Positions 55,401-62,496 of a DNA stretch of 64,000 nucleotides are shown piece after piece. A program made the translations under genes and the position numbers. The stretch is from Prevotella sp. GTDB taxonomy: Bacteria; Bacteroidota; Bacteroidia; Bacteroidales; Bacteroidaceae. The stretch covers positions 1 to 64,000 of the forward strand of contig JAFZRU010000065.1 of the NCBI GenBank assembly GCA_017619755.1, read 5' to 3'. The notes beneath the pieces were generated by a model. It saw only the letters and a list, made by a program, of their open reading frames with translations, made no database searches and had not been told where the DNA came from. Every line of letters starts with the position of its first letter. The first letter of the stretch is position 1.

Positions 55401-56239
55401 GGTCGCACTCGTGGGCGCAAGCACTCAGCGACACCTTCAACCCCTACCTCGCCTCACAGACACGCAATGCCGACTTCTCGTCGCCCCTCTTCCAAACCTC
55501 CCGTTTCGGGCGGCACCATCTCAGCTACCATTTCCCTGCACAGCCCGGCCATTACCGCTTGGAACTCTATTTCATCGAGCCATGGTACCGCCAGTCCGAC
55601 GCCGAGGGGTTGCGCCTCTTCGACGTGGCCGTCAACGACAGCACCGTCGTCCGCTACCTCGACATCTGGGCACAGTCACACTATGGCAAACCCTACAAGC
55701 GCGTGGTGGACATCATGCATCGCGGTGGCGATCTCACGGTGCATTTCCCCAAGGTGAAAGCCGGGCAGGCCATCATCTCCGCCATCGCCATCGCCACCAC
55801 AGAGAAAGGGAAAACCGCCACTATCACCCCCGACACGACACCAGCGACCCTCTGGGCCGACTTCGACAAGGACATCTTGGTGAAGACACCCGACTCCCTG
55901 CTTCCTCCCCGCACCAACATGGCATTGACTGTGGAGGGCAAGCAACGAAAGGGACGAATGGAATGGGACTTCAGCGTGGGGGTGGGCAAAGTGTATGCCC
56001 TTCGGTGGAAATACTACAACCCAGAGCAACCCCGTGTGCTGCACGTGCACATCACCGACTCCAAGGGAGTGGTTTACAAGGACGATGACATCACCTTCGT
56101 ACAGACCCAGCAAAAGAAGACCAAGCGGAAGACGACGAGCATCACCACCGGCACACAGGTGAACGCCGGCACCTACCAAGTGACACTCACCGGCGAGGGT
56201 TTGGATGCCATGGTCTTCGACCCCCTCACCGTGGAGTGA
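52445..56239 (+). CDS. GH43-like propeller / GH2 / malectin-like fusion glycosidase
   Basis: A 1264-residue secreted protein (signal peptide ending SAASSQ). Residues about 25-385 look like a five-bladed beta-propeller of the GH43/GH117 type (KYDCPTVFREGGRWCMTF, TWLAHSDDLLHWE, IGIALSKDLKRWKRYAGNPVF, GDAQLVRMDDVWVMFY). Residues about 400-980 are a GH2 enzyme with jelly-roll, Ig and TIM-barrel domains. Its acid/base candidate is E772 in WGLQNES and its nucleophile candidate E842 in NGEYGAWRT. Residues about 985-1130 are malectin-like (YRINCGGDAYTDTHGNRWMQD...RLELYFIEPWY). It would cleave two linkages of one glycan. It is the last gene of the cluster and converges with the helicase gene (9 bp). 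Confidence 0.85.
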   Translation: MKKSILLAMLLAVTSAASSQTVPPSRMQAIYETASTPWKYGLVVAPQSNLMKYDCPTVFREGGRWCMTFVCYDGKDGTDGRGYTTWLAHSDDLLHWEVKGKVLDLPPAGQQPEAWDQNQRGGFPALVDPTWGGSYAMEAYKGRHWMTYIGGPGTGYEAVNAPLDIGMASTIGDISTAHPWTTSPAPLLRHDEAAAQWWEQLTQYKSTIYWLKDKSWRIKGEEKYPFVMFYNAGGKDATHPKGERIGIALSKDLKRWKRYAGNPVFAHDSDGTITGDAQLVRMDDVWVMFYFSAYNPTREYNAYNTFAASYDLVHWTDWEGPDLIIPSKPYDEMFAHKSWVVEYDGVVYHFYCAVNDAGQRGIALATSKHLGQSEVHFPTPEPTGHRHILSLNDEWEVTHGDRTFHSDIPLNLDDYHGALQLEHGNLHGTALFKKTFIKPTLPGKQFFIRFEGVGTYAHITLNGHDLGRHDIGRTTETIDVTRHLRDGSNLLEVLVEHPAGITDMPWVCGGCSSEWGFSEGSQPFGIFRPVTLEVTDVVRIEPFGTHVWNNAACDSLFIETEVRNYGTETASIELVNKLCEKSGKQVVRLTDQVELAPNETKTIRQACVMVNPRLWTLEKPYLYTVNTILKRGRKATDSNNTSYGFSSPSWPLTRHDGDHRFLLNSKPVFINGTCEYEHALGQSHAFSPEQVEARVKLAKDAGFNAWRDAHQPHNLHYQELLDKEGMLWWPQFSAHIWYDTPEFRESFKRHLRQWVKERRNSPSIILWGLQNESTMPADFTRECCDIIREMDPRCGSQRLITTCNGGEGADWNVVQNWSGTYGGDVDNYGNELKQPDQLLNGEYGAWRTLGNHTGEGYTEENFGDLLMKKVTLAESVSDSVCGQFHWLLVSHDNPGRRQPDEGLRRVDKVGPFNHKGLLTIWEQPTDAYYRYMEHYNPQAIAPTASTIDEEVLRPAEGMTYLYRINCGGDAYTDTHGNRWMQDNTHWSHSWAQALSDTFNPYLASQTRNADFSSPLFQTSRFGRHHLSYHFPAQPGHYRLELYFIEPWYRQSDAEGLRLFDVAVNDSTVVRYLDIWAQSHYGKPYKRVVDIMHRGGDLTVHFPKVKAGQAIISAIAIATTEKGKTATITPDTTPATLWADFDKDILVKTPDSLLPPRTNMALTVEGKQRKGRMEWDFSVGVGKVYALRWKYYNPEQPRVLHVHITDSKGVVYKDDDITFVQTQQKKTKRKTTSITTGTQVNAGTYQVTLTGEGLDAMVFDPLTVE

Positions 56240-56248
56240 AAGGAAAGG

Positions 56249-58414
56249 TTATGCCTTGAGTTGCTGGAGCATGATTTTTATTTCATATAAAGTCACCTCC
56301 GGCGGGCAAAGTGCCTTGATGGGCGCCGGACCGTCACCAGTTCCCACCATGTTGATGATGCGCTTGATGGCGGCCTGATGCTCCGGTGAAACGAGGTCGT
56401 CGATTTTCACCACACCCTGCGGAATGAACTTCAGGAGATGACCGATGACGGTATTGATGGAGAGTTCCCTCTCCTTTGCCACCTGTGCCGGGGTCTTCCC
56501 GCTGAGGAACAATTTGAGCGAGATGTTCTCCGTCTTTTCCTTGGGAGCCTTGTTTTTCCGCTCTGCCGTCCGCCTTTTCGGCGTCGCCCCCCCACTGAAA
56601 CGTTCCATGGTCTCAAGCAGCGTCATCTGCTTCTGTTTCAGATAAGTGGTGATGGAGAATCCCTCCTTTTCGATGCTTTGCAGGAGGAGTGTTTTCGCCC
56701 TCACCGTCAGCATCAGTTCCGCCAGAACATTGTCCAAACGCGCCATGGCCTGCTTGTTGTTGGACTTCACCTGTTGAGAGAGACTGACGGGTTTGGTGAA
56801 TAATTCTTGAAGGGAAGTGGCGAAATAGCCGGCGCTGCGCTTCACTCGCTCCATAAAGGGTTGTGCTGTCACTGCTTGCGGCGTCATCATGGCGATGCCC
56901 TGGGTCCACTTGGCAGCCACGTCGTTCACCTTTGTCCGCAGGTCGTTTTGCGTCTTCCGCTGCAACTGTTCCAGTTGAGGATAGCTTCTTGAGAAGAACT
57001 CTATGAACACCCTGACAATCTGGTCCTGCAACCGTGTGAGCAATTGGAAGTCGAAGAGTTCGATGAGCAGGTGCTTGAAATACTCCTCCTTGAGTTGCGG
57101 CAGTCGTGCGATGCTCTGTTGCGCATTCTGCTCCTGGTGTTCGATGTAGTTGTCCACCCTTGGGTCGTTGATGATGGCCTGCTTGGAGAGTGGTGTGGCA
57201 AGCACCATTCCTTCGAGCGTCCGACATCGGCTGAGGGCCACATACACCTGTCCGGGTGCGAAGGAGAGGTTGGCGTCGATGATGGCGCGGTCGAAAGTGA
57301 GTCCCTGACTCTTGTGTATGGTGATGGCCCAAGCCAACCGCAGCGGGTACTGTGTGAAGGTGCCTTGCACCTCGGTCTCTATCTCGCGAGTGGTGGGGTT
57401 GAGGGTGTATTTGGCATTCTCCCACACGAGAGCCTCCACCTCGATGTGATGGGTCTCACCTTGGCATTGCACGAGGATTTTCTCTTCATCCACGTAGGTC
57501 ACCTTTCCAATTCTGCCGTTGTAGTACCGTTGCTGTCCGGTGGGGTCGTTTTTCACGAACATCACCTGCGTGCCGGTTTTCAGCACGAGCCTTGGGCTGG
57601 TGGGGTAAGACAATTCCGGGAAGGAGCCTTCCACCTTTGCGTCGAACGAGAACGAACGCGATGGCAGTTTGCGCAGTTCGTTCTCATTATAATGGTCGGC
57701 CATTCGGTTGTGCGTGGTGAGGCGTATGTAACCGTCGTCCTCCTTTGGGAAGAAAGCCGGTATGTATCTTCTGTTGAGTTGTTGGAGGTCGGCATCGGAG
57801 ACCTGTCCGTTGCGGATATGGTTGAGGATGTCGATGAAGGAGTTGTCTTGCTGCCGATAGACCTTTTCGAGTTGGATGGTGAGATAGTCGGTCTGTTCCA
57901 GGGCTTTCGCCCCGAAGAAATAGGGAGTGTCGTAATAGGGAGCGAGTATCCTTTCGTCCTCTGGTGTCACCACGGGAGTGAGTTGCTGGAGGTCGCCAAT
58001 CATAAGCAGCTGCACGCCGCCGAAGGGTTTGAAATGGTCGCGGAAACGCCTCAGCACATGATCGACGGCATCGAGAAGGTCGCTGCGCACCATGGAGATT
58101 TCATCGATGATGAGGAGGTCAAGCGATGCGATGATGCTCCTCTTCTCCTTGCTGAAGTCAAACCGGTTTTTGATGTTGGCGTTGGGAACGAAGGGAGTGA
58201 GCGGCAGTTGGAAGAAAGAGTGTATGGTGACTCCTCCAGCGTTGATGGCCGCCACCCCGGTGGGAGCCACGACGATGGTGCGCTTTCGAGAGCGTTCCAC
58301 CACCGTTTTGAGGAAGGTGGTCTTCCCCGTACCAGCCTTGCCGGTGAGGAAGATGCTCTTTCCCGTGTTCTCCACAAATTCCCACGCAGTGCGTAGTTGG
58401 CTGTTTCGTTCCAT
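56249..58414 (-). CDS. Pif1-like DNA helicase with C-terminal HTH domain
   Basis: A 721-residue superfamily-1 helicase. Walker A is G25-KAGTGKT32. TIVVAPTGVAAINAGG and LLIIDEISMV (Walker B) follow, then MIGDLQQLTPV, LEKVYRQQD and LAWAITIHKSQGLTFDRAIID, all typical of Pif1/RecD2-like enzymes. Residues 640-690 carry an HTH-type region (FLSGKTPAQVAKERELSINTVIGHL), as in many Bacteroidota homologues. It unwinds DNA, perhaps at G4 structures or stalled forks. It reads opposite to the glycan cluster and meets it with only 9 bp between stop codons. Confidence 0.93.
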   Translation of the reverse strand: MERNSQLRTAWEFVENTGKSIFLTGKAGTGKTTFLKTVVERSRKRTIVVAPTGVAAINAGGVTIHSFFQLPLTPFVPNANIKNRFDFSKEKRSIIASLDLLIIDEISMVRSDLLDAVDHVLRRFRDHFKPFGGVQLLMIGDLQQLTPVVTPEDERILAPYYDTPYFFGAKALEQTDYLTIQLEKVYRQQDNSFIDILNHIRNGQVSDADLQQLNRRYIPAFFPKEDDGYIRLTTHNRMADHYNENELRKLPSRSFSFDAKVEGSFPELSYPTSPRLVLKTGTQVMFVKNDPTGQQRYYNGRIGKVTYVDEEKILVQCQGETHHIEVEALVWENAKYTLNPTTREIETEVQGTFTQYPLRLAWAITIHKSQGLTFDRAIIDANLSFAPGQVYVALSRCRTLEGMVLATPLSKQAIINDPRVDNYIEHQEQNAQQSIARLPQLKEEYFKHLLIELFDFQLLTRLQDQIVRVFIEFFSRSYPQLEQLQRKTQNDLRTKVNDVAAKWTQGIAMMTPQAVTAQPFMERVKRSAGYFATSLQELFTKPVSLSQQVKSNNKQAMARLDNVLAELMLTVRAKTLLLQSIEKEGFSITTYLKQKQMTLLETMERFSGGATPKRRTAERKNKAPKEKTENISLKLFLSGKTPAQVAKERELSINTVIGHLLKFIPQGVVKIDDLVSPEHQAAIKRIINMVGTGDGPAPIKALCPPEVTLYEIKIMLQQLKA

Positions 58415-58458
58415 ATTATTCTGGATGATTGTTCTATTTTATTAAGATCTATTTATCA

Positions 58459-59904
58459 TCAAAACAAGTCATCAAGAGTGATTTGTTGGTTGACATCCTT
58501 GGAATGTACATTCTGTGTTACGCCATTTGTTGTCACCATGACCAGTTGAACGGAGTGCGTCTTTGTATGCTGCTTGCTGTTTATAAATGCTTCTATCTTG
58601 TTACCTAACTCCTTTTCGTACTGCTTGTCAATAGTAAACTCATGTTCGCTAAATTTCATTTCACAGATATAATCGGTACGCTCACCTTTCCATTCGAGCA
58701 CCAAGTCAATTTGGCAGGTATCTCCGCTTGGTGCGGCACCTCTCCAACAATAGTTGCGGTTGATGGTTGCAATACGCAATTTTTCTTTTATCTGTGGCAG
58801 ATGCTCAATGCAGAGCATTTCAAAGGTGTTTCCCGCCCAAGTGTAAAATGTGGGTGTACGCTGGATGGTTCGCCAGTTGCCGGCATCCGTTCCTTTTCCA
58901 TAGATAAAGTGCAGATAAAACAATGAGAAAAAGTCTTTCAGCTGATAGACGGTTTCCACACGTTCTTTTCCATAGCGAGGATATTCACGCGTGATACCTG
59001 ATTCATGTAAGTTGTCAAGAATCTTACTAAAGGTTCCGCCGAGTTGTATGCCAACAGCTTCCGCCAGTTCGCTGCGCGTCATACCGTAGAACTTGGTTCC
59101 AAGAGCCTTGACGATATCCACATAACGTTCTGATGTGGCATATAGTCCTGCATAGACATCCTTGAATTCCTGGTTGATGCGCTTTTCTTTGAAGAAGAAT
59201 TCGTCAATATTCTCCGATAGGTTTTTCTCGTTGTCGATACGGTCAAGATAATATGGAATACCACCGAAAGCCATGTATGCCACAGCCATCTCGTAACGAG
59301 AGAGATGGAAGCCCCGACTTTTGAAATACATTTCGCACTCTCTGAGGGTGAAAGGTAGCAGGCGTATTGTTCCCGTCAGGCGTCCATGTAGTCCTCCGTA
59401 GTCGCGGATGACATTATCGAGCATCCAACTGGTAGCAGAGCCGCACACCACAAGGACGATGTTGCGCTGACGGTCGGCCCAAGAGTTCCAAAAATAGCCC
59501 AACTCAGTAATCATTTCGGCAGACTGCGAGCCAGCAAGCCACGGCAATTCATCAAGGAAGACGACACGTCGCTTGGCCTTTTCTTTTTCCAAGCATTTTC
59601 TGAGCAGTCTGAATGCCTCGCGCCAGTTGGTAGGACGCGGCGTTTCGTCCGCCATGCCACTGTCAAGGAGACTCTCATAGAAATGGTCAAGCTGTGTCTG
59701 CCTATAAGACTTCGCATCCTTGTCTTTGATGTAGGAGCCAATAGCACGAAACACTATCTTTCCCCGATAAACCTCCTCTACGAGATAGGACTTGCCAACA
59801 CGTCTGCGACCGTAAATAGCCACAAACTCTGATTTGGGAGATTTCAAAAATCTTTCAAGTTTCTTGATTTCCTCGTTTCTTCCTATGATGCTTTGATATG
59901 CCAT
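58459..59904 (-). CDS. AAA+ ATPase of the ATPase/DUF234 type with PD-(D/E)XK-like C-terminus
   Basis: A 481-residue protein. The ATPase has Walker A G32-RRRVGKS39, Walker B VVFLDELPWL and the sensor region VLVVCGSATSWM. A winged-helix region follows (MTRSELAEAVGIQLGGTFSKILDNLHESGI). The last 100 residues carry QIDLVLEWKGERTDYICEMKF, where the D and E-x-K spacing matches a PD-(D/E)XK nuclease core. The family is abundant in Bacteroidota and archaea and its biological role is unclear. The gene has its own promoter and a 20-bp perfect inverted repeat directly upstream. Confidence 0.88.
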   Translation of the reverse strand: MAYQSIIGRNEEIKKLERFLKSPKSEFVAIYGRRRVGKSYLVEEVYRGKIVFRAIGSYIKDKDAKSYRQTQLDHFYESLLDSGMADETPRPTNWREAFRLLRKCLEKEKAKRRVVFLDELPWLAGSQSAEMITELGYFWNSWADRQRNIVLVVCGSATSWMLDNVIRDYGGLHGRLTGTIRLLPFTLRECEMYFKSRGFHLSRYEMAVAYMAFGGIPYYLDRIDNEKNLSENIDEFFFKEKRINQEFKDVYAGLYATSERYVDIVKALGTKFYGMTRSELAEAVGIQLGGTFSKILDNLHESGITREYPRYGKERVETVYQLKDFFSLFYLHFIYGKGTDAGNWRTIQRTPTFYTWAGNTFEMLCIEHLPQIKEKLRIATINRNYCWRGAAPSGDTCQIDLVLEWKGERTDYICEMKFSEHEFTIDKQYEKELGNKIEAFINSKQHTKTHSVQLVMVTTNGVTQNVHSKDVNQQITLDDLF

Positions 59905-59987
59905 AACCTTGTATTTTCATAATGTACAAACAGTGTCAACCAAACATCAAACAACTTTTCTGTTGATTCGCAACTTGTTTTGCATTG

Positions 59988-60017
59988 CAAAGGTACGAAA
60001 AAAGTCTTCAAACCCAA
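59988..60017 (-). promoter_or_regulatory. Predicted promoter of the AAA ATPase gene
   Basis: On the minus strand TTG (60017-60015), a 19-bp spacer and TACCTTTG (59995-59988) fit the consensus, giving a leader of about 80 nt before the ATG at 59904. Confidence 0.55.
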
Positions 60018-60069
60018 TCAGAAAATCAGCCATTTTCGAGATTTTTTCTGAAAATGGCTGATTTTCTGA
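60018..60069. promoter_or_regulatory. Perfect 20-bp inverted repeat abutting the -33 element
   Basis: Arms at 60018-60037 and 60050-60069 are exact reverse complements with a 12-nt spacer; the core of each arm is AATCAGCC/GGCTGATT. It lies immediately upstream of the -33 element of the AAA ATPase promoter, so it may be an operator. As RNA it would also form a strong hairpin, but the transcription start lies downstream of it. No other copy was seen in the window. Confidence 0.7.
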
Positions 60070-60129
60070 CAAGATTTTATCCAAAATCCGAAACCACAAA
60101 CAATAGAGTAGGCGAATAGTCGCCAAGGA

Positions 60130-60183
60130 CTCTAAGGTTTTTAGGGTCTTTAAGGACTTTAAGGACTTTAGGGTCTTTAAGGA
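60130..60183. repeat. Six-unit 9-bp tandem array (CTTTAAGGA type)
   Basis: Units CTCTAAGGT, TTTTAGGGT, CTTTAAGGA, CTTTAAGGA, CTTTAGGGT and CTTTAAGGA run from 60130 to 60183 with an exact 9-bp period. The array ends two bases from the stop codon of the FKBP gene (60186-60188, minus strand), so it forms the start of its 3' untranslated region. Most units carry TAA on the sense (minus) strand. Confidence 0.9.
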
Positions 60184-60185
60184 TC

Positions 60186-60698
60186 TTACTTAAGTTTCAC
60201 CACTTCGAGGAGCTTGACTTTGAAGATGAGGGCGGAGTGAGGTGGAATACCTTTTGAGCCCTCCTCGCCATATCCGAGTTGCCAGGGGATGTAAATTTCC
60301 CAGAGGGAGCCTTCGGGCATCATGGTGAGTGCGTTTTGCAGACCCGGAATGACGTTCATCACCCCCACTTCAGCGATATCCTTCCCTTGGTGTGACTCCA
60401 CGAGTTTTCCATTGGTGAGTCTGAGGTCGAAATTCATCTTCACCCTCTTGCGGAGGTTGGGTTTGTCGCCTGTACCCTCCTGTAGCACCTTGTACTGTAT
60501 GCCGTTGGCTTCAACCACTCCCTCCTTTTGCTTGTTTTCAAACATCCACTGGTCATCGGGGAAGGTGTCGCGTGGAGCCTCCAAAGTGTCCTTCACTTGC
60601 TCCTCAGCCTCCGGAGCCTCTTTCTTTTCATTTCCGCCTCCGCAAGAGACGAAAGTCGTCATGGCAGCGATGGCCATGAAAAACATCCATTTTCTCAT
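60186..60698 (-). CDS. FKBP-type peptidyl-prolyl cis-trans isomerase lipoprotein
   Basis: A 170-residue lipoprotein with a short signal and the lipobox FVSC (Cys19), then an acidic linker (EKKEAPEAEEQVKDTLEAPRD). Residues about 68-170 are one FKBP domain: GIQYKVLQEGTGDKPNLRKRVKMNF, VESHQGKDIAEVGVMNVIPGLQNAL, WEIYIPWQLGYGEEG, and IPPHSALIFKVKLLEV. The domain is a typical length for periplasmic folding helpers. Some substrate-pocket aromatics are kept (W in GSLWEIYIP). It should speed proline isomerisation in the envelope. It stands alone, with a -7 box (TAAATTTG, 60740-60733) upstream. Confidence 0.93.
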   Translation of the reverse strand: MRKWMFFMAIAAMTTFVSCGGGNEKKEAPEAEEQVKDTLEAPRDTFPDDQWMFENKQKEGVVEANGIQYKVLQEGTGDKPNLRKRVKMNFDLRLTNGKLVESHQGKDIAEVGVMNVIPGLQNALTMMPEGSLWEIYIPWQLGYGEEGSKGIPPHSALIFKVKLLEVVKLK

Positions 60699-60732
60699 AG
60701 TTTTCCTTTTTTGTCAATATGATTATTGTTTG

Positions 60733-60740
60733 CAAATTTA
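60733..60740 (-). promoter_or_regulatory. Candidate -7 box of the FKBP gene
   Basis: TAAATTTG on the minus strand matches TAnnTTTG and lies 35 bp before the ATG. No convincing -33 element was found. Confidence 0.4.
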
Positions 60741-60870
60741 GTGATTTTTCCGTTATCATCACCCATTTGTTCTGATAAAAAGTCATTTTTTTCCATCCCA
60801 TATAAATGTGAGAAAAGACGAGACATCAAAAATAATTTCATTTTTCGCTCGATAATTCGGAAAAAAGTTA

Positions 60871-60878
60871 TATATTTG
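60871..60878 (+). promoter_or_regulatory. Candidate -7 box of the gpx-trxB operon
   Basis: TATATTTG matches TAnnTTTG and lies 36 bp before the ATG at 60915. The -33 region is weak (TTTTTCG near 60841). Confidence 0.45.
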
Positions 60879-60914
60879 CAGACAATTATACCTTTATCAA
60901 TACATTTTCAAGAA

Positions 60915-61466
60915 ATGAGAACAATCTACGATTTCTCTGTCAAGGACAGAAAAGGAAACAGCGTTTCACTCAAGGAGTATTCCAACGAGGTCATCCTCAT
61001 CGTCAACACCGCCACCAAATGCGGTTTCACCCCCCAATATGAAGAGTTGGAGAAGCTCTATGAGAAGCACCACTCCGAGGGTTTCACGATTTTGGACTTC
61101 CCCTGCAACCAATTCGGCAAGCAAGCCCCCGGCACCGACGAGTCGATACACAGTTTCTGCAAGCTGAATTATGGCACAGAGTTTCCTCGCTTCAAGAAAG
61201 TGAAGGTGAACGGTCCTGATGCCGACCCCCTCTTCACCTATCTGAAAGAGCAGAAAGGTTTTTCCGGCTTCAACATGGAACACCCGATAGCCGGCATATT
61301 GGACAACATGCTTAGCGAGGCCGACCCCAACTACAAAGACAACCCCGACATCAAGTGGAATTTCACCAAGTTCCTCATCAACAAGCGCGGCCAGGTTGTG
61401 GCCCGTTTCGAACCTACCGCACCCATCGATGAAATAGAGAAAAGCATCATGGAACTCCTCAAATAG
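60915..61466 (+). CDS. Glutathione peroxidase-like (thioredoxin-type) peroxidase
   Basis: The start at 60915 is chosen because the family's N-terminus (MRTIYDFSVKDRKGNSVSL) begins there; the frame open to 60726 is AT-rich and lies over the promoter. The 183-residue protein has the peroxidatic Cys36 in NTATKCGFTPQY, Gln in FPCNQFGKQ, and WNFTKFL as the third catalytic motif. The Cys in DFPCNQFG (about residue 64) is not the usual resolving position. Cys replaces selenocysteine, so it likely uses thioredoxin. It reduces hydrogen peroxide and lipid peroxides. The trxB gene starts 1 bp after its stop. Confidence 0.94.
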   Translation: MRTIYDFSVKDRKGNSVSLKEYSNEVILIVNTATKCGFTPQYEELEKLYEKHHSEGFTILDFPCNQFGKQAPGTDESIHSFCKLNYGTEFPRFKKVKVNGPDADPLFTYLKEQKGFSGFNMEHPIAGILDNMLSEADPNYKDNPDIKWNFTKFLINKRGQVVARFEPTAPIDEIEKSIMELLK

Positions 61467-61467
61467 C

Positions 61468-62415
61468 ATGTCCATGAGCAACAAGGAACATATTCGCTGC
61501 CTCATTATCGGCAGTGGCCCGGCCGGCTACACGGCAGCCATCTACGCCAGCCGGGCCAACCTCCATCCAGTAGAATATTGCGGCCTCATCACCGGTGGCC
61601 AACTCACCCAAACCACCGTGGTGGAAAATTTCCCGGGCTACCCCGACGGTGTTGACGGGAATGAGATGATGCTCGACCTCCGCCGCCAAGCCGAGCGTCT
61701 CGGTGCCGACATCCGCGATGGAGAAATTATAAAAGCCGACCTCGGCAGCCGCCCCTACCAGTTCACCACCGACGGCGGTGTGGAGTTGGAAGCCGACACG
61801 GTGATCATCGCCACCGGTGCCTCTGCCAAATACTTGGGTTTGGATGACGAAAAGAAATACAACGGCCAGGGTGTTTCCGCCTGCGCCACCTGCGACGGTT
61901 TCTTCTACCGCAAGCGCACCGTGGCCGTCGTTGGCGGCGGCGACACGGCTTGTGAGGAGGCTCTCTACCTCGCCTCCCTTGCCAAGAAGGTTTACATGAT
62001 TGTTCGTAAACCTTTCCTCCGCGCCTCGGATGCCATGCAGCGTCGAGTGTTTGACAACGAGAAGATAGAAGTCCTCTTCGAGCATAACGCCGTGGGTCTC
62101 TACGGAGAAGACGGCGTGGAGGGCGCCCATGTGGTGAAGCGTATGGGCCAGCCCGACGAGGAACGCTATGACCTCCCCATCGACGGTTTCTTCCTCGCCA
62201 TTGGCCACAAGCCCAACAGCGACCTTTTCTCCCCGTGGTTGGAGACCGACGAGACAGGCTACATTGTCACCATCGACGGCACGCCCCGCACCGCCCTTCC
62301 CGGCGTCTTTGCCGCCGGCGACGTCGCCGACCCCCACTATCGTCAAGCCATCACCGCCGCCGCGAGCGGCTGCAAGGCCGCCATCGAGGCCGACCGATAT
62401 CTGAGAGGGGTATAG
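61468..62415 (+). CDS. trxB: Thioredoxin-disulfide reductase TrxB
   Basis: A 315-residue flavoenzyme. The FAD site is G15-SGPAG20, the redox pair C139-A-T-C142 lies in SACATCDGFFY, the NADPH site is VVGGGDTACEEAL, and the C-terminal FAD motif is GVFAAGDVADPHYRQAITAAASG. It regenerates reduced thioredoxin from NADPH. It is coupled to the peroxidase gene before it (1-bp gap), so reductant supply and peroxide removal are co-expressed. Its TAG stop is the first TAG of a 9-10 bp tandem array. Confidence 0.97.
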   Translation: MSMSNKEHIRCLIIGSGPAGYTAAIYASRANLHPVEYCGLITGGQLTQTTVVENFPGYPDGVDGNEMMLDLRRQAERLGADIRDGEIIKADLGSRPYQFTTDGGVELEADTVIIATGASAKYLGLDDEKKYNGQGVSACATCDGFFYRKRTVAVVGGGDTACEEALYLASLAKKVYMIVRKPFLRASDAMQRRVFDNEKIEVLFEHNAVGLYGEDGVEGAHVVKRMGQPDEERYDLPIDGFFLAIGHKPNSDLFSPWLETDETGYIVTIDGTPRTALPGVFAAGDVADPHYRQAITAAASGCKAAIEADRYLRGV

Positions 62416-62495
62416 GAGCTATAGGAGATTATAGGAGGTTATAGGAGATAATAGGAGATAATAGGAGATAATAGGAGGTTATAGGAGCTATAGCC
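62412..62495. repeat. Nine-to-ten-bp tandem array (ATAGGAGATT type) starting in the trxB stop codon
   Basis: ATAGGAG recurs at 62412, 62421, 62431, 62441, 62451, 62461, 62471 and 62481, spaced 9 or 10 bp apart. The TAG stop of trxB (62413-62415) lies in the first unit. ATAGC variants close the array before the convergent symporter gene ends at 62497. Every unit holds a TAG on the sense strand of trxB. Confidence 0.92.
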
Positions 62496-62496
62496 G

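Noticed and set aside
52427-55420. Open frame of 997 codons on the minus strand
   Set aside because: It lies wholly antisense to the GH43-like/GH2 gene, has low-complexity Val/Gly/His-rich composition and no domain pattern. It results from the GC-rich third positions of the sense gene.
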